Numbered from the stretch's first letter, positions 36,969-46,309 are shown. The stretch is DNA of 64,000 nucleotides from Chlorobiota bacterium (GCA_016700335.1 CP065014.1:1835001-1899000); one strand, 5' to 3'. The notes: generated by a model not told the origin, from the sequence alone. Numbers and translations: made by a program.

Positions 36969-36972
36969 CCGA

Positions 36973-37965
36973 ATGAAAATTTTTGTTGAATTACTTTATT
37001 TTAAAAAGATAAAAATTAAGTTTAAATTCTGCTCATTTATTTGTACTTTATTGTTGTTAAGTTATTTAACAGTACAAGTTAATGCACAGGTTAATCCTCA
37101 AGATAAAGTGGTTGTTCCTTCTATCAAAACCGTACAAACTGAATCTAATGTTGCAATACCTACATCATCACCAATTTCAATTCCAAATAAAAATTCTATA
37201 AGTTTGAATTTTATTCAATCATCTTCTAACTATTGGTATGATGGAGAAAATAACTCATTAACTCTAAAATTAATTGCTAGAATAGTTGATAAGAGTAAAA
37301 TAGATAATTTTGTTTTAGTGAACAGAGTTTTATTAAAACTTGGAACTCAATATGTAAAGAATCAAAGCAATTTATATCCATGGAGAATAAGCGATAACGA
37401 GCTTTCATTGGAGTCTATAAGTGTTTTAAATTTGGGTTGGACAATAGATCCATATATCTCTTTAAAAGCTAATACATCAGTTACTGAAATATTTTTATTT
37501 GATGATGAAACTAACGATAGGTTTAGAATTGGAAAACTATTAGATCCACTTACTATTAGAGAAAGTGCTGGGTTGAGATTTTCTGATTTTTCTGATAATT
37601 ATGATCTAGATGTAAGGTCTGGATTTTATTTAGAACAAATATTCTCAGATGAATATACTGATTTAACCGATAATCTAGAAACTCCTGATATTACAGAAAA
37701 ATTTGCTTTACGGACGGGGATTGAAAGCATCTCAGATTTAAATGCATCTTTAACTGAGATTATTAATTACACTGGAAGAATTGAATTATCTAGTCAATTT
37801 AGGGATTTAACTCAATGGAAAGTTAAAATAGGTAATGAGTTTAGAGCAAAATTATGGAAATTTATTTATGTCTCATTAAATGTAAATTTTGTTTATAATA
37901 TTGAACAAAATATTCATACACAATGGCAAGAATCATTAAATTTAGGCATAACTCAAAATTTTTAA
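36973..37965 (+). CDS. DUF3078-like outer-membrane protein
   Basis: 330 residues with a long basic N-region and signal peptide (FKFCSFICTLLLLSYLTVQVNAQ). The segment SNYWYDGENNSLTLKLIARI followed by NELSLESISVLNLGWTIDPYISLKANTSV is close to the DUF3078 pattern (W-x-x-G-G-x-N, then K-x-x-D-x-L-x-L), in my reading. The rest is built of amphipathic strands ending LGITQNF, consistent with an outer-membrane barrel. No T9SS tail. Function unknown. Divergent from dnaB and 67 bp upstream of prfA on the same strand. Confidence 0.6.
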   Translation: MKIFVELLYFKKIKIKFKFCSFICTLLLLSYLTVQVNAQVNPQDKVVVPSIKTVQTESNVAIPTSSPISIPNKNSISLNFIQSSSNYWYDGENNSLTLKLIARIVDKSKIDNFVLVNRVLLKLGTQYVKNQSNLYPWRISDNELSLESISVLNLGWTIDPYISLKANTSVTEIFLFDDETNDRFRIGKLLDPLTIRESAGLRFSDFSDNYDLDVRSGFYLEQIFSDEYTDLTDNLETPDITEKFALRTGIESISDLNASLTEIINYTGRIELSSQFRDLTQWKVKIGNEFRAKLWKFIYVSLNVNFVYNIEQNIHTQWQESLNLGITQNF

Positions 37966-38032
37966 ATTTAATTTGAAATTTTATGTAGATGCGAATAATC
38001 TTTTTTTTTATTAAAATAATTACAAATAAATA

Positions 38033-39112
38033 ATGTTAGATAAACTTTTACAAATATTCAATCGATTTACAGATATAGGCAATAAACTTGGAGATCCAGA
38101 TATTATTAATGATCTCAAAACATATCGTGAGTTAATGAGAGAACAAAAACAGCTTTTACCTATTGTAAAAACTTATCATCTTTATTCTAAATGCATAAAT
38201 GATTTGGATGGAGCAAAAGATTTAATGTATAATGCTGATGATAAAGAAATTCAAGAAATGGCTGAGATTGAATACGCTGAACTTCAAGCTATGAAAGAAT
38301 CAATGGAGGATGAAATCAGATTTTTACTTATTCCTCCAGATCCAAATGATTTTAAAAATTGTATCATTGAAATAAGAGCAGGTACAGGCGGAGATGAAGC
38401 AGGAATTTTCGCCGGAGATCTTTATAGAATGTATACAATGTATGCTGAAAAAAAAGGATGGAAATTAGAATTAATGGATTTTAATGAATCTGCATTAGGT
38501 GGATTTAAAGAAGTTGTTTTTCAGTTAACTGGAGAGGAAGTTTTTGGTACAATGAAATTTGAAGCTGGCGTTCATAGAGTTCAAAGGGTTCCAGAAACTG
38601 AACAACAAGGTAGAGTACATACATCAGCTTCCTCAGTGGCAGTATTACCAGAGGTTGAAGATTTTGATATTGAAATTATTCCAGCAGATATTCAAATGGA
38701 TACTTATAGAAGTGGTGGTAAAGGAGGTCAAAATGTAAATAAAGTTGAAACAGCTGTTAGACTAACCCATATTCCTTCTGGAGTTGTTGTTGCTTGCCAA
38801 CAAGAAAGATCACAGCTTAGTAATCGTGAAAATGCTATGAAAATGTTGAGAGCTAAACTCTATGAAATAGAGCAACAAAAAAGAGATAGTGAATATGCTG
38901 CTCAACGAAAAGGGATGGTTGGAAGTGGTGACAGATCTGATAAAGTAAGGACTTACAATTATCCTCAAAATAGATTAACAGATCATAGACTTGAAGGTGA
39001 TAGTAAAAATTATTCGTTAAGAGAAGTGCTCGAAGGAGAACTTGACCAAGTTATAACTTCTTTAAAACTTGCAGATAGAGCAGAGAAATTAAAATCGGGA
39101 ATTATAAAATAA
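38033..39112 (+). CDS. prfA: Peptide chain release factor 1
   Basis: 359 residues, standard RF1. Reads UAA/UAG through the PxT motif, seen here as PET at 187-189 (QRVPETEQQGR), rather than the SPF of RF2. The hydrolysis motif GGQ is at 231-233 in RSGGKGGQNVNK, the site methylated by PrmC in other bacteria. Also visible: IEIRAGTGGDEAGIFAGDLYRMY and NYPQNRLTDHR. A strong terminator follows at 8 bp. Confidence 0.97.
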   Translation: MLDKLLQIFNRFTDIGNKLGDPDIINDLKTYRELMREQKQLLPIVKTYHLYSKCINDLDGAKDLMYNADDKEIQEMAEIEYAELQAMKESMEDEIRFLLIPPDPNDFKNCIIEIRAGTGGDEAGIFAGDLYRMYTMYAEKKGWKLELMDFNESALGGFKEVVFQLTGEEVFGTMKFEAGVHRVQRVPETEQQGRVHTSASSVAVLPEVEDFDIEIIPADIQMDTYRSGGKGGQNVNKVETAVRLTHIPSGVVVACQQERSQLSNRENAMKMLRAKLYEIEQQKRDSEYAAQRKGMVGSGDRSDKVRTYNYPQNRLTDHRLEGDSKNYSLREVLEGELDQVITSLKLADRAEKLKSGIIK

Positions 39113-39120
39113 AGCAAATA

Positions 39121-39159
39121 AAAAAGTCGTTTAGTATTATAACTAAACGACTTTTTTTT
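39121..39159. terminator. Bidirectional rho-independent terminator
   Basis: 15-bp perfect stem AAAAAGTCGTTTAGT / ACTAAACGACTTTTT with a 6-base loop and T/A tails. Shared by convergent prfA and the LTxxQ-protein gene. Confidence 0.93.
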
Positions 39160-39170
39160 AAATAATAAAA

Positions 39171-39722
39171 TTAATTGATTGTCCCACTTCCTTCTGTTGA
39201 AGGTCCACGTTTAATTGGATCCCCATCTCCTTGAGGTCCTCCTTTATGAGGTGGTCTGTTATTTTTAATACAATCATCAAGAATTGCTTTTTGAGCATCT
39301 GTAAAAATATTCCTCATTGCATCATCCATTAATTTATGAGCTGCATCAATTTGAGACCTCAATGTATCCAATTGTGATTTCAAAGCATCTAACCCAGCTT
39401 TATCATTAGCTTTACGTAATTCGCGAGCTTTGGTCATTAATGATTTCATTTCTTCACGCTTAGCTAATGTAGAACTTTCAAAATTGCTTCTAATAGCTTT
39501 CATTTGTTCTTTTTGAGCATCTGTTAAACCTAATAAATCAATACAATTTGTATGTGGCGGTTTTGGTTTTAACGAATCTCCTCCTCTTCTAGGTCCGCCA
39601 GGACCGCCTGGTCCAGCTGAATCTCCTTTTCTTCCAGGTCCTCCTGGTTGAGCAAGTGATGTAGTTACACTAATTAATGCTATGAATACAAATGCACTAA
39701 TTACGTTTAATAGTCTTTTCAT
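39171..39722 (-). CDS. Periplasmic LTxxQ (Spy/CpxP-like) protein
   Basis: 183 residues. A signal peptide (FVFIALISVTTSLAQ) is followed by a Gly/Pro/Arg-rich stretch (residues 25-55), then a helical core with two LTxxQ-like motifs (LLGLTDAQKEQMK near 64; IFTDAQKAIL near 141), and a Gly/Pro/Lys-rich tail. Spy/CpxP relatives act as periplasmic chaperones or metal-stress sensors. The low-complexity flanks are unusual additions and could be disordered. No two-component genes adjoin. Shares a terminator with prfA. Confidence 0.8.
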   Translation of the reverse strand: MKRLLNVISAFVFIALISVTTSLAQPGGPGRKGDSAGPGGPGGPRRGGDSLKPKPPHTNCIDLLGLTDAQKEQMKAIRSNFESSTLAKREEMKSLMTKARELRKANDKAGLDALKSQLDTLRSQIDAAHKLMDDAMRNIFTDAQKAILDDCIKNNRPPHKGGPQGDGDPIKRGPSTEGSGTIN

Positions 39723-40260
39723 AAATAATTGATAACTTAAATTGATGTTAAATTGTTACTTAATTAATATCATTGTTTTACGGAAAAGGTACTTCGAAGT
39801 ATTTTTTGCAAAACTAATAAAAATGACACCATAGTTTTGCAGTTTATTACAATTCCCGATTTTTGTTATTTGAGATAAATATTTTTATTTGGTTCCAAGA
39901 AAATGATTTTAATCTAATTAAACACTTTTAAACAAATTCATAATATCCTCTTTTGTTATAATGACTTGTTATGTTAACTTAAAGTCACAAACAGTAAAAA
40001 AATTTAAAAAAATTTTCGTTAACTATAGTTTAAAATGTAAATTTTTTAATATTCGTATAACTTATTTAAAATTCAATTTCTAAAAACAATCCAAATATAT
40101 TAGAAAGAATTAATTACAAATTACTTTTAATTTGTAATTTACTTACAAATCATTTTCTGTTTATTCAACTCGTTAATTATCACTAAATAATCAATCTATT
40201 AATTTATATTGATTTTCACTTAAATAATTTACAACAAATTTATTATGTTATGATTTTACA
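39723..40260. other. 538-bp intergenic region
   Basis: Long non-coding gap between the divergent LTxxQ gene and the MbnP-like gene, extremely AT-rich. It contains a perfect 12-bp hairpin AATTACAAATTA / TAATTTGTAATT at 40112-40139 with a 4-base loop. No ORF, tRNA or recognised riboswitch was seen. Presumably it holds both promoters; no convincing TAnnTTTG box was found on the plus strand near 40261. Confidence 0.5.
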
Positions 40261-41067
40261 ATGATTATATTCTTTATTAAAATTGAAATTTTGAAAAAAT
40301 CAAAATGGTTAAACTTAAATAAAATTATCATAGCTAAAATCACACTATATTTTATAATTATATTTTCTTATCAAAGTCTCATTGATTGCAAACTTTTATC
40401 AAAGGTTGAACTTAAGAAAACTGATTTTAGGTTTATAATTTCTCTAAAATTTAATGGAGAAGATTTTAGATATAACAAACAGTATTTATTAATGAAAAAC
40501 TTAGATTCAATTTCAATTACTAAAATTAGATTTTATCTAACTAACATTGAAATTTTGTTTAGTGATAATTCTAAGTATATGGAAAAATTTAGTTATCATT
40601 TAATTGATCTTGATGATAATAAAAGTTTGGAATTTGTTTTAAAAAATATCCCTAAAAAAGAAATTTCTAATATTAAATTTTGTCTTGGAGTAGATAGTAT
40701 AACTAACGTTTCAGGAGCTTTAAATGGAGATTTAGATCCTAGAAAAGGTATGTATTGGTCTTGGAATTCTGGTTATATTAATTTAAAGATGGAAGGTAAT
40801 TATTATAATATTTTAGGGAATAAAAACTCATTTGAATATCACATTGGCGGTTATATTTCTCCAAATAATTCATTAAGAAATTTATCATTTAATATTGTTA
40901 AGAATTTCAAAACTAATTATAAAATAAATTTAGTTTTAGATCTTGGTAACTTTTTTGATTCTTTTGATTATAAAAACAATAGAAGTGTATTAATTCCAGG
41001 AGCAGAATCGAACAAAGTTATGGATGGTTTTAAAAACATATTTAAGGTTTCAAATAATGAAAATTAG
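40261..41067 (+). CDS. MbnP-like protein (candidate copper-binding partner of MbnH)
   Basis: 268 residues. An N-terminal hydrophobic signal or anchor (about 21-40) is followed by an MbnP-family domain: FRFIISLKFNGEDF, YLTNIEILFSD, FCLGVDS, GALNGDLDPRKGMYWSWNSG, and IGGY. The M-x-W-S-W-x-S-G-Y motif is diagnostic; Trp166 and Trp168 lie in it. In characterised methanotroph MbnP, a tryptophan is oxidised to kynurenine by MbnH and helps form a copper site. The following gene overlaps this one by 11 bp and encodes an MbnH-like diheme enzyme, so the pair is almost certainly functional together. No methanobactin precursor gene is seen nearby. Confidence 0.85.
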   Translation: MIIFFIKIEILKKSKWLNLNKIIIAKITLYFIIIFSYQSLIDCKLLSKVELKKTDFRFIISLKFNGEDFRYNKQYLLMKNLDSISITKIRFYLTNIEILFSDNSKYMEKFSYHLIDLDDNKSLEFVLKNIPKKEISNIKFCLGVDSITNVSGALNGDLDPRKGMYWSWNSGYINLKMEGNYYNILGNKNSFEYHIGGYISPNNSLRNLSFNIVKNFKTNYKINLVLDLGNFFDSFDYKNNRSVLIPGAESNKVMDGFKNIFKVSNNEN

Positions 41068-42088
41068 TTTCAATTATTTGTTTGTCTTTATTATTTTTTT
41101 TATGATTATTACTTTGTTAATACCAAAGAATCGTAATTCAATTTTCTTTGTTCCTAAAGGATGGCCAAAACCAAATTATAATTTTTCTAAAAACAATTTT
41201 TCCTTGAAAAAATTTGAATTAGGAAGAAAATTATTTTATGATCCAATTTTATCAAAAGATAGTACAATTTCTTGTGCAAGCTGTCATTTGCAATATTCTG
41301 GATTTTCTCATACAGACCATAATGTAAGCCATGGAATTGATGGGAAGAAGGGTACAAGGAATGGTTTGGCATTAATAAACTTAGCTTGGAATAAAACTTT
41401 TCATTGGGATGGAGGAGTTAATAATTTAGAAATGCAAGCAATAAATCCAATTACTCATCCAAATGAAATGGGTAATTCACTTAACAATCTAATCTCAAAA
41501 CTAAATTCAAATTTCAATTATAAAAATCTTTTTTTTAAAGCATACAATGATTCTATAATTGATTCTAAAAATTTACTCAAAGCATTAGCTTCATTTACTG
41601 TTTCTTTAGTTTCATATAATTCTAAGTATGATAAATATATTAGGCATGAGAAAGGGGGAACATTCTCAATACAAGAGCTAAATGGTTTAAAACTCTTTAG
41701 AACATTTTGTTCAAATTGTCATAATGAGCCATTATTTACTAATTTTACTTTTGCAAACAATGGTTTAAAGATTGATCCTAATTTCAATGATTTAGGAAGA
41801 TACAATATTACTCATATCCAAAATGATTCGTTTAAATTTAAAGTTCCAACATTAAGAAATATTGAATTTACATTCCCATATATGCATGATGGTAGATTTA
41901 ACAAATTAAGTGAAGTTATTAATCATTATGCAAATATAAATTTAAATGAAATCAAGCAATTAAATTTAGATATTAAAGAACCAATTACAATAACAGAAAA
42001 TCAGAAAAAAGATTTAGTTGCATTTTTATTTACACTTACTGATTTAGATTTTTTGTACAACAAAACATTTTCATATCCATTTAAATAA
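41057..42088 (+). CDS. MbnH/MauG-like diheme cytochrome c peroxidase family enzyme
   Basis: 343 residues from ATG 41057, which overlaps the MbnP stop. N-terminal anchor (residues 8-24); two c-type haem motifs, CASCH at 73-77 and CSNCH at 218-222; ELGRKLFYDPILSKD, FHWDGG, PITHPNEMG and the C-terminal VPTLRNIEFTFPYMHDGRF typical of the bacterial diheme peroxidase family. Beside an MbnP gene it is best read as MbnH, which forms a high-valent diheme state and oxidises a tryptophan of MbnP rather than merely removing peroxide. A plain cytochrome c peroxidase is the alternative. Needs periplasmic haem attachment. Confidence 0.88.
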   Translation: MKISFNYLFVFIIFFMIITLLIPKNRNSIFFVPKGWPKPNYNFSKNNFSLKKFELGRKLFYDPILSKDSTISCASCHLQYSGFSHTDHNVSHGIDGKKGTRNGLALINLAWNKTFHWDGGVNNLEMQAINPITHPNEMGNSLNNLISKLNSNFNYKNLFFKAYNDSIIDSKNLLKALASFTVSLVSYNSKYDKYIRHEKGGTFSIQELNGLKLFRTFCSNCHNEPLFTNFTFANNGLKIDPNFNDLGRYNITHIQNDSFKFKVPTLRNIEFTFPYMHDGRFNKLSEVINHYANINLNEIKQLNLDIKEPITITENQKKDLVAFLFTLTDLDFLYNKTFSYPFK

Positions 42089-42138
42089 GTTTATATCTTA
42101 ATGGGTTTTTCAAATTAAAAAAAGTTAATATACAATTT

Positions 42139-45100
42139 ATGAAAAAAATAATACTTTATTTAACCATATTCTTTTTGTTGAATATTGATTTATATTCTCA
42201 ATTTGTGAGCCCTATGTTTACTCCTGGAAATGCTGTATTAACTGACTTCTCAGGTACAAATGGTATTTATGATCCAAAGGAATTTGTAGTTTCAATTTTA
42301 AATACAAAAGATGCATATCCAAATGCACCAAAAGGATCTAATTGGAATGGAATTCAATTTTATCATCACCCAACTTGGATTGGTGAAGTGCTTGGTCAGG
42401 TATTCGGTATTACTATTGATAATTCATATAATATTTATGTGTCATCAACTTCAGTTTATGGTAAATTTAATTATGGAATTGGTGGTTCTGGTGCAATATA
42501 TAAATTAGATGCTCAAACTGGTGTATCATCAGTATTTACTACTTTACCAAATTTTTTAGATAAAACAGAAAATTATTATCCAGGTTTAGGAAACATTTGT
42601 TATGATAAAAAGCATAACCAATTTTTTGCAACAAATTTTGAAGATGGTAAAATTTATAGAATAGATTATTCTGGTAATATTCTTGATTCGTTTGATCCAT
42701 TTACAGTTGATAATGGATTAAATGGATTTGCACCTCTTGGTGAGCGTTTGTGGGGTATTGGAATTTTTAATGATACAATTTACTTTAGTAGATTTGTTGA
42801 ACATGTTAGCAAAGGCAAAACTGGAGTAAATCAAAATTCAGTAAAGCATAATGAAATTTGGAGTGTACAATTAGATGTAAATGGTACATTCATTTCCAAA
42901 ACTAGTAAATTAGAAATTACTCATCAATTATTTATGTTGAATAATTTTAATATTACAAATCCAATATCGGATATAGAATTTTCACAAGATGGAAAAAGGA
43001 TGTTAGTTGCTGAAAGAACAATGATAGGTGATATAAACATTGCAATGAATTCGAATGCTCCTCCAACTGAACCAATCCCTGCACATAATTCTTTAGCTTA
43101 TGAATATGAAAAAAATAATAATGGCTTCGGTTGGAAAGCTGCAAGTAAATTTCATGTTGGTGCTAAAACATTACCAGGCGGACCTATAGGTGGGGGAGCT
43201 TCTAAATCTATTGAAAATTGCGCAGGCGGAATTGATTATTCATTTTTCCCAAACTATAATTCTTCAACAAATGTGACTGATAGTTTGATATGGATTACAG
43301 GTGATATCTTAACAACGAATGATTTAGCTAGAAATTATGGTTTACAAGGTACTCCAAGAAATGAACCTTTTAATACCCCAACAAACAGTTATATAATAGA
43401 TGCAAATGGGAAACAAGATATTTTTGATAAAGGTCTAATTGGAGACGTTGATATTTTTAAACCTGTAATTACTGTAAAAATTGATTCGTGCTTGGAGGTA
43501 TTAAAAAGTAATTTAAATTTTAAAGATATTATTTGTTTTGGTTCAGATTCAGATTATGTAGTTTTGAATAATTGTGGTGATGCGGATATTCAAGTTACAC
43601 CTTCTATTTCATCTAACCAAGATTTTAATATAATACCCCCATTTAATATTCCATTTATAGTTAAAAAGAAAGATCTAATAATAATGAAAGTTGCGTTTGT
43701 TCCAAAGTCATTTGGACTAAAAAAAGCATTGCTAACTTTAAAAACTAATTCAAAAACACCTATTTTAAATGTAACTTTAAATGGCTTATTAATTGAAAAA
43801 GGTGATGGTTTAACTCAAGTTAAACATGATTTTGGAAATGTTGATTTAGGTAAGTCAATAATATTTATTTCAAAGTACTTTAATAAACGAAATCTAGATG
43901 TAAAAGTACAAATTTTACATTCACCAAATGTTCCTTTTGAATTAATAAAGCCTACAAGTAATATCAATATTAAAGGAAATGATTCAGCTCAGATAGTTGT
44001 AAAATTTTTACCTTATAATTGTGGATATTATAATGATTCCCTAATTTTAATTTTAACACCCTGTCCTGATACAATAATATATAGATTTAATGGAAATGGG
44101 ATTCTAACACGTCCAAAATTATCAGATACATTACTTGATTTTCAAATAAAAATACTCCCAGAATCTCAAGAAACTACAAAGAGTTTTAGAATAATTAACA
44201 ATACGGATTTTACAATTACCAAAAATATTACATTACCAAAAAATCCTTTTAAAGTAGTATTAGCTAATAATCCAATAACTATTTTACCTAAAGACTCATT
44301 AATTATTGATGTTACTTTTAATCCCAAATCAGCAGGAGATTTTTTAGATTCTATTAAAGTATCAGATATTGGATTATGTCAAGACACTCAATATGTTAAA
44401 TTAATTGGGAAAGCTATTTTAAAGAATTTTGTTAAATGTATTTCAATTAATAAGATTGATATTTTATTTAATAATATCAATTGTATTGGAGAAGACGAAC
44501 AATCATTAATAATTAAAAATTGTGGAGATACTATTTTAATTATTGATTGTACTATTGTAGATACTAATAATATTTTTTCTATAAATTCTCCATATGATAA
44601 ACCATTTGATTTAAAACCTAATGATTCAATTATAATTTTTATAAAATTTAAACCTATATTATTTGGTAAATCTATTTCTAAATTAAAAATTGAAAGTAAT
44701 TCATCTTTAAACCCTATAATTTATATTCCGTTATATGGCGATAAATTAGAATCAAAATCTTTTATATCACTTCAATCACTTAAGTTAAATTATGGAGTTC
44801 AACCAATTACTCAAAAACCAATTAAAAAAGTTTGGTTATTAAACAAATCAAATTATCCTATAAATTTATCTCAATTTTATTTAAAAAAACAATTTGAAAT
44901 ATTATCCCCAAAAGATAAATTTATCATCCCTAAAAAAGATTCAATTCAAATTGAAATAATGTTCATTCCTCAAACTTGTGGAGTTTTTTCTGATACTATA
45001 ATTTACATATCTTCACCTTGCCCAGACACAACTTCTTTGATTGTAACAGGTGAAGGAGAAACAAAATTTTCGAGTATAGTATCAATTGGTACTATATCCG

Positions 45101-45810
45101 ATACTATAAAATCAGGATTTGCTAACACATTTGAAGTGCAACAATTGCCAATTCCAATAATTTTAAGAAAGTCGGAATTATTAAGTAATGCAAATGCTAA
45201 CACTTTTATTACTAATATTAAATTTAGTTCTAAGATGTTGATTCCAATTGGATTTACAATGGTAAATTCCAAAAATAAAGGCGTTATTTTAAATCAAGAA
45301 ATACAGAACAATAGTAAAAATATAAAAGTAAAATTTGAGTTAAATGAATTGCCAACTAAGGATTCTATTTTTGCTTATCTAAATGTTGAGGCTTATTATG
45401 CAGATTCTTTAAATACATCTATTGAATTTGATTCAACAGTTTCAATTGGAGGTTGTGAAATAACTACTTTAAATTCTATTGGGAATTATTACATTTACCC
45501 AACACCTTGTGTTTTTAATACAAATAGATTATTTTATTTTGTAAATGCTTTCAAAATTAATTCCATAACTCCCAACCCTATTAAAACTGAAGCTGTAATC
45601 AATTTAACTTTAGAACCAAATACATTATATAGTTTAGATTGTAATGATTTAAGTGGTAAAAATGTATGTAAAATAATTCAAAATGAGATTTCTATAGAAT
45701 CAAATAGAGTTGTAAAATTTATATTAAATTCACTTTCAAATGGAGTTTATCAATTAGTCTTAAAATCAAATCAAGGAATAGTAACTAAAAATATCAATGT
45801 AACTAAATAA
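42139..45810 (+). CDS. 1223-residue ASH-repeat (choice-of-anchor D) protein with T9SS sorting domain
   Basis: Signal peptide (ILYLTIFFLLNIDLYSQ); residues ~25-430 form a beta-propeller-like N-terminal domain (GNICYDKKHNQFFATNFEDG, PLGERLWGIGIFNDTIYF); then at least four ASH/choice-of-anchor-D repeats (for example FKPILFGKSISKLKIESNS and PKSAGDFLDSIKVSD) with paired cysteines; finally a T9SS type A tail (SITPNPIKTEAVINLTLEP ... NGVYQLVLKSNQG). It starts 50 bp after the MbnH-like gene on the same strand with no terminator between, so it is a plausible third member of that operon, exported to the surface. Function unknown. Confidence 0.8.
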   Translation: MKKIILYLTIFFLLNIDLYSQFVSPMFTPGNAVLTDFSGTNGIYDPKEFVVSILNTKDAYPNAPKGSNWNGIQFYHHPTWIGEVLGQVFGITIDNSYNIYVSSTSVYGKFNYGIGGSGAIYKLDAQTGVSSVFTTLPNFLDKTENYYPGLGNICYDKKHNQFFATNFEDGKIYRIDYSGNILDSFDPFTVDNGLNGFAPLGERLWGIGIFNDTIYFSRFVEHVSKGKTGVNQNSVKHNEIWSVQLDVNGTFISKTSKLEITHQLFMLNNFNITNPISDIEFSQDGKRMLVAERTMIGDINIAMNSNAPPTEPIPAHNSLAYEYEKNNNGFGWKAASKFHVGAKTLPGGPIGGGASKSIENCAGGIDYSFFPNYNSSTNVTDSLIWITGDILTTNDLARNYGLQGTPRNEPFNTPTNSYIIDANGKQDIFDKGLIGDVDIFKPVITVKIDSCLEVLKSNLNFKDIICFGSDSDYVVLNNCGDADIQVTPSISSNQDFNIIPPFNIPFIVKKKDLIIMKVAFVPKSFGLKKALLTLKTNSKTPILNVTLNGLLIEKGDGLTQVKHDFGNVDLGKSIIFISKYFNKRNLDVKVQILHSPNVPFELIKPTSNINIKGNDSAQIVVKFLPYNCGYYNDSLILILTPCPDTIIYRFNGNGILTRPKLSDTLLDFQIKILPESQETTKSFRIINNTDFTITKNITLPKNPFKVVLANNPITILPKDSLIIDVTFNPKSAGDFLDSIKVSDIGLCQDTQYVKLIGKAILKNFVKCISINKIDILFNNINCIGEDEQSLIIKNCGDTILIIDCTIVDTNNIFSINSPYDKPFDLKPNDSIIIFIKFKPILFGKSISKLKIESNSSLNPIIYIPLYGDKLESKSFISLQSLKLNYGVQPITQKPIKKVWLLNKSNYPINLSQFYLKKQFEILSPKDKFIIPKKDSIQIEIMFIPQTCGVFSDTIIYISSPCPDTTSLIVTGEGETKFSSIVSIGTISDTIKSGFANTFEVQQLPIPIILRKSELLSNANANTFITNIKFSSKMLIPIGFTMVNSKNKGVILNQEIQNNSKNIKVKFELNELPTKDSIFAYLNVEAYYADSLNTSIEFDSTVSIGGCEITTLNSIGNYYIYPTPCVFNTNRLFYFVNAFKINSITPNPIKTEAVINLTLEPNTLYSLDCNDLSGKNVCKIIQNEISIESNRVVKFILNSLSNGVYQLVLKSNQGIVTKNINVTK

Positions 45811-45823
45811 CTAAATAACTAAA
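45800..45823. repeat. Three tandem copies of TAACTAAA across a stop codon
   Basis: The 8-bp unit TAACTAAA occurs three times in tandem from 45800 to 45823, spanning the last codons and the stop of the ASH-repeat gene. It places a stop codon in more than one frame. Probably slipped-strand expansion. Confidence 0.6.
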
Positions 45824-46075
45824 TTACTTCTTATAAAAAATAAAGCACTTTAATAATTGAATGACATTAATAAATAATTTTTCATTTTAATTTTTATTGT
45901 AAAAAAATTATTTATAGAGAAATGTATTGAACTTATTAGTAAATAATAAATGCAACTAAGCAAAGCAAAAGTTTAGCTGTGCTTTGGTACAATTAAATTG
46001 TAGTAATGCAATATTTTTTATTACAACAACCATCACATATAGGATTATGACAAATTCAAGTATTAGTTTTTGAAG
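45811..46075. other. Intergenic stretch with small inverted repeats
   Basis: No gene. It contains an inverted pair CAAAGCA (45961-45967) / TGCTTTG (45980-45986) and a palindrome TACAATT-A-AATTGTA (45988-46002) next to each other. They lie between the ASH cargo gene and an orphan HTH ORF. They could be a transcription terminator for the minus-strand ORF or the worn end of a mobile element; neither is proven. Confidence 0.35.
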
Positions 46076-46309
46076 CTATTCACTCAATTTCATTAAGGCT
46101 TGATATATCTTTTCCATGTTGGAAATTTTTAATTTCTTACGGATACGCATAAGGAGATTCTCTATTGAACGCGATGATAATTTTAGTAAATCGGCTATCT
46201 CCTTTGTGCTCATTGAAAGCCTGTGTAAAACGGCTATCTTAAGCTCTTGTTGGGTAATTTTAGGAACATTTTTTAGCAATAATGTAATATAATCTTTATG
46301 TGTAGTCAT
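46076..46309 (-). CDS. Orphan LuxR/GerE-type HTH domain, possibly a gene remnant
   Basis: 77 residues from ATG 46309 (TTG 46315 is also in frame; TAA at 46331 closes the frame upstream). The product is only a LuxR-type helix-turn-helix: ITQQELKIAVLHRLSMSTKEIADLLKLSSRSIENLLMRIRKKL, written here as overlapping motifs T-x-x-E, MSTKEIADLL and SSRSIENLLMRIRKKL. In Bacteroidota this form usually sits at the C-terminus of long TPR-containing regulators, so this may be the surviving 3' end of such a gene. A stand-alone DNA-binding protein is also possible. It lies in a low-coding, decayed stretch. Confidence 0.55.
   Translation of the reverse strand: MTTHKDYITLLLKNVPKITQQELKIAVLHRLSMSTKEIADLLKLSSRSIENLLMRIRKKLKISNMEKIYQALMKLSE

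Noticed and set aside
45949..46002. Adjacent inverted repeats as an insertion-sequence end
   Set aside because: No matching partner end, no target-site duplication and no transposase frame were found.
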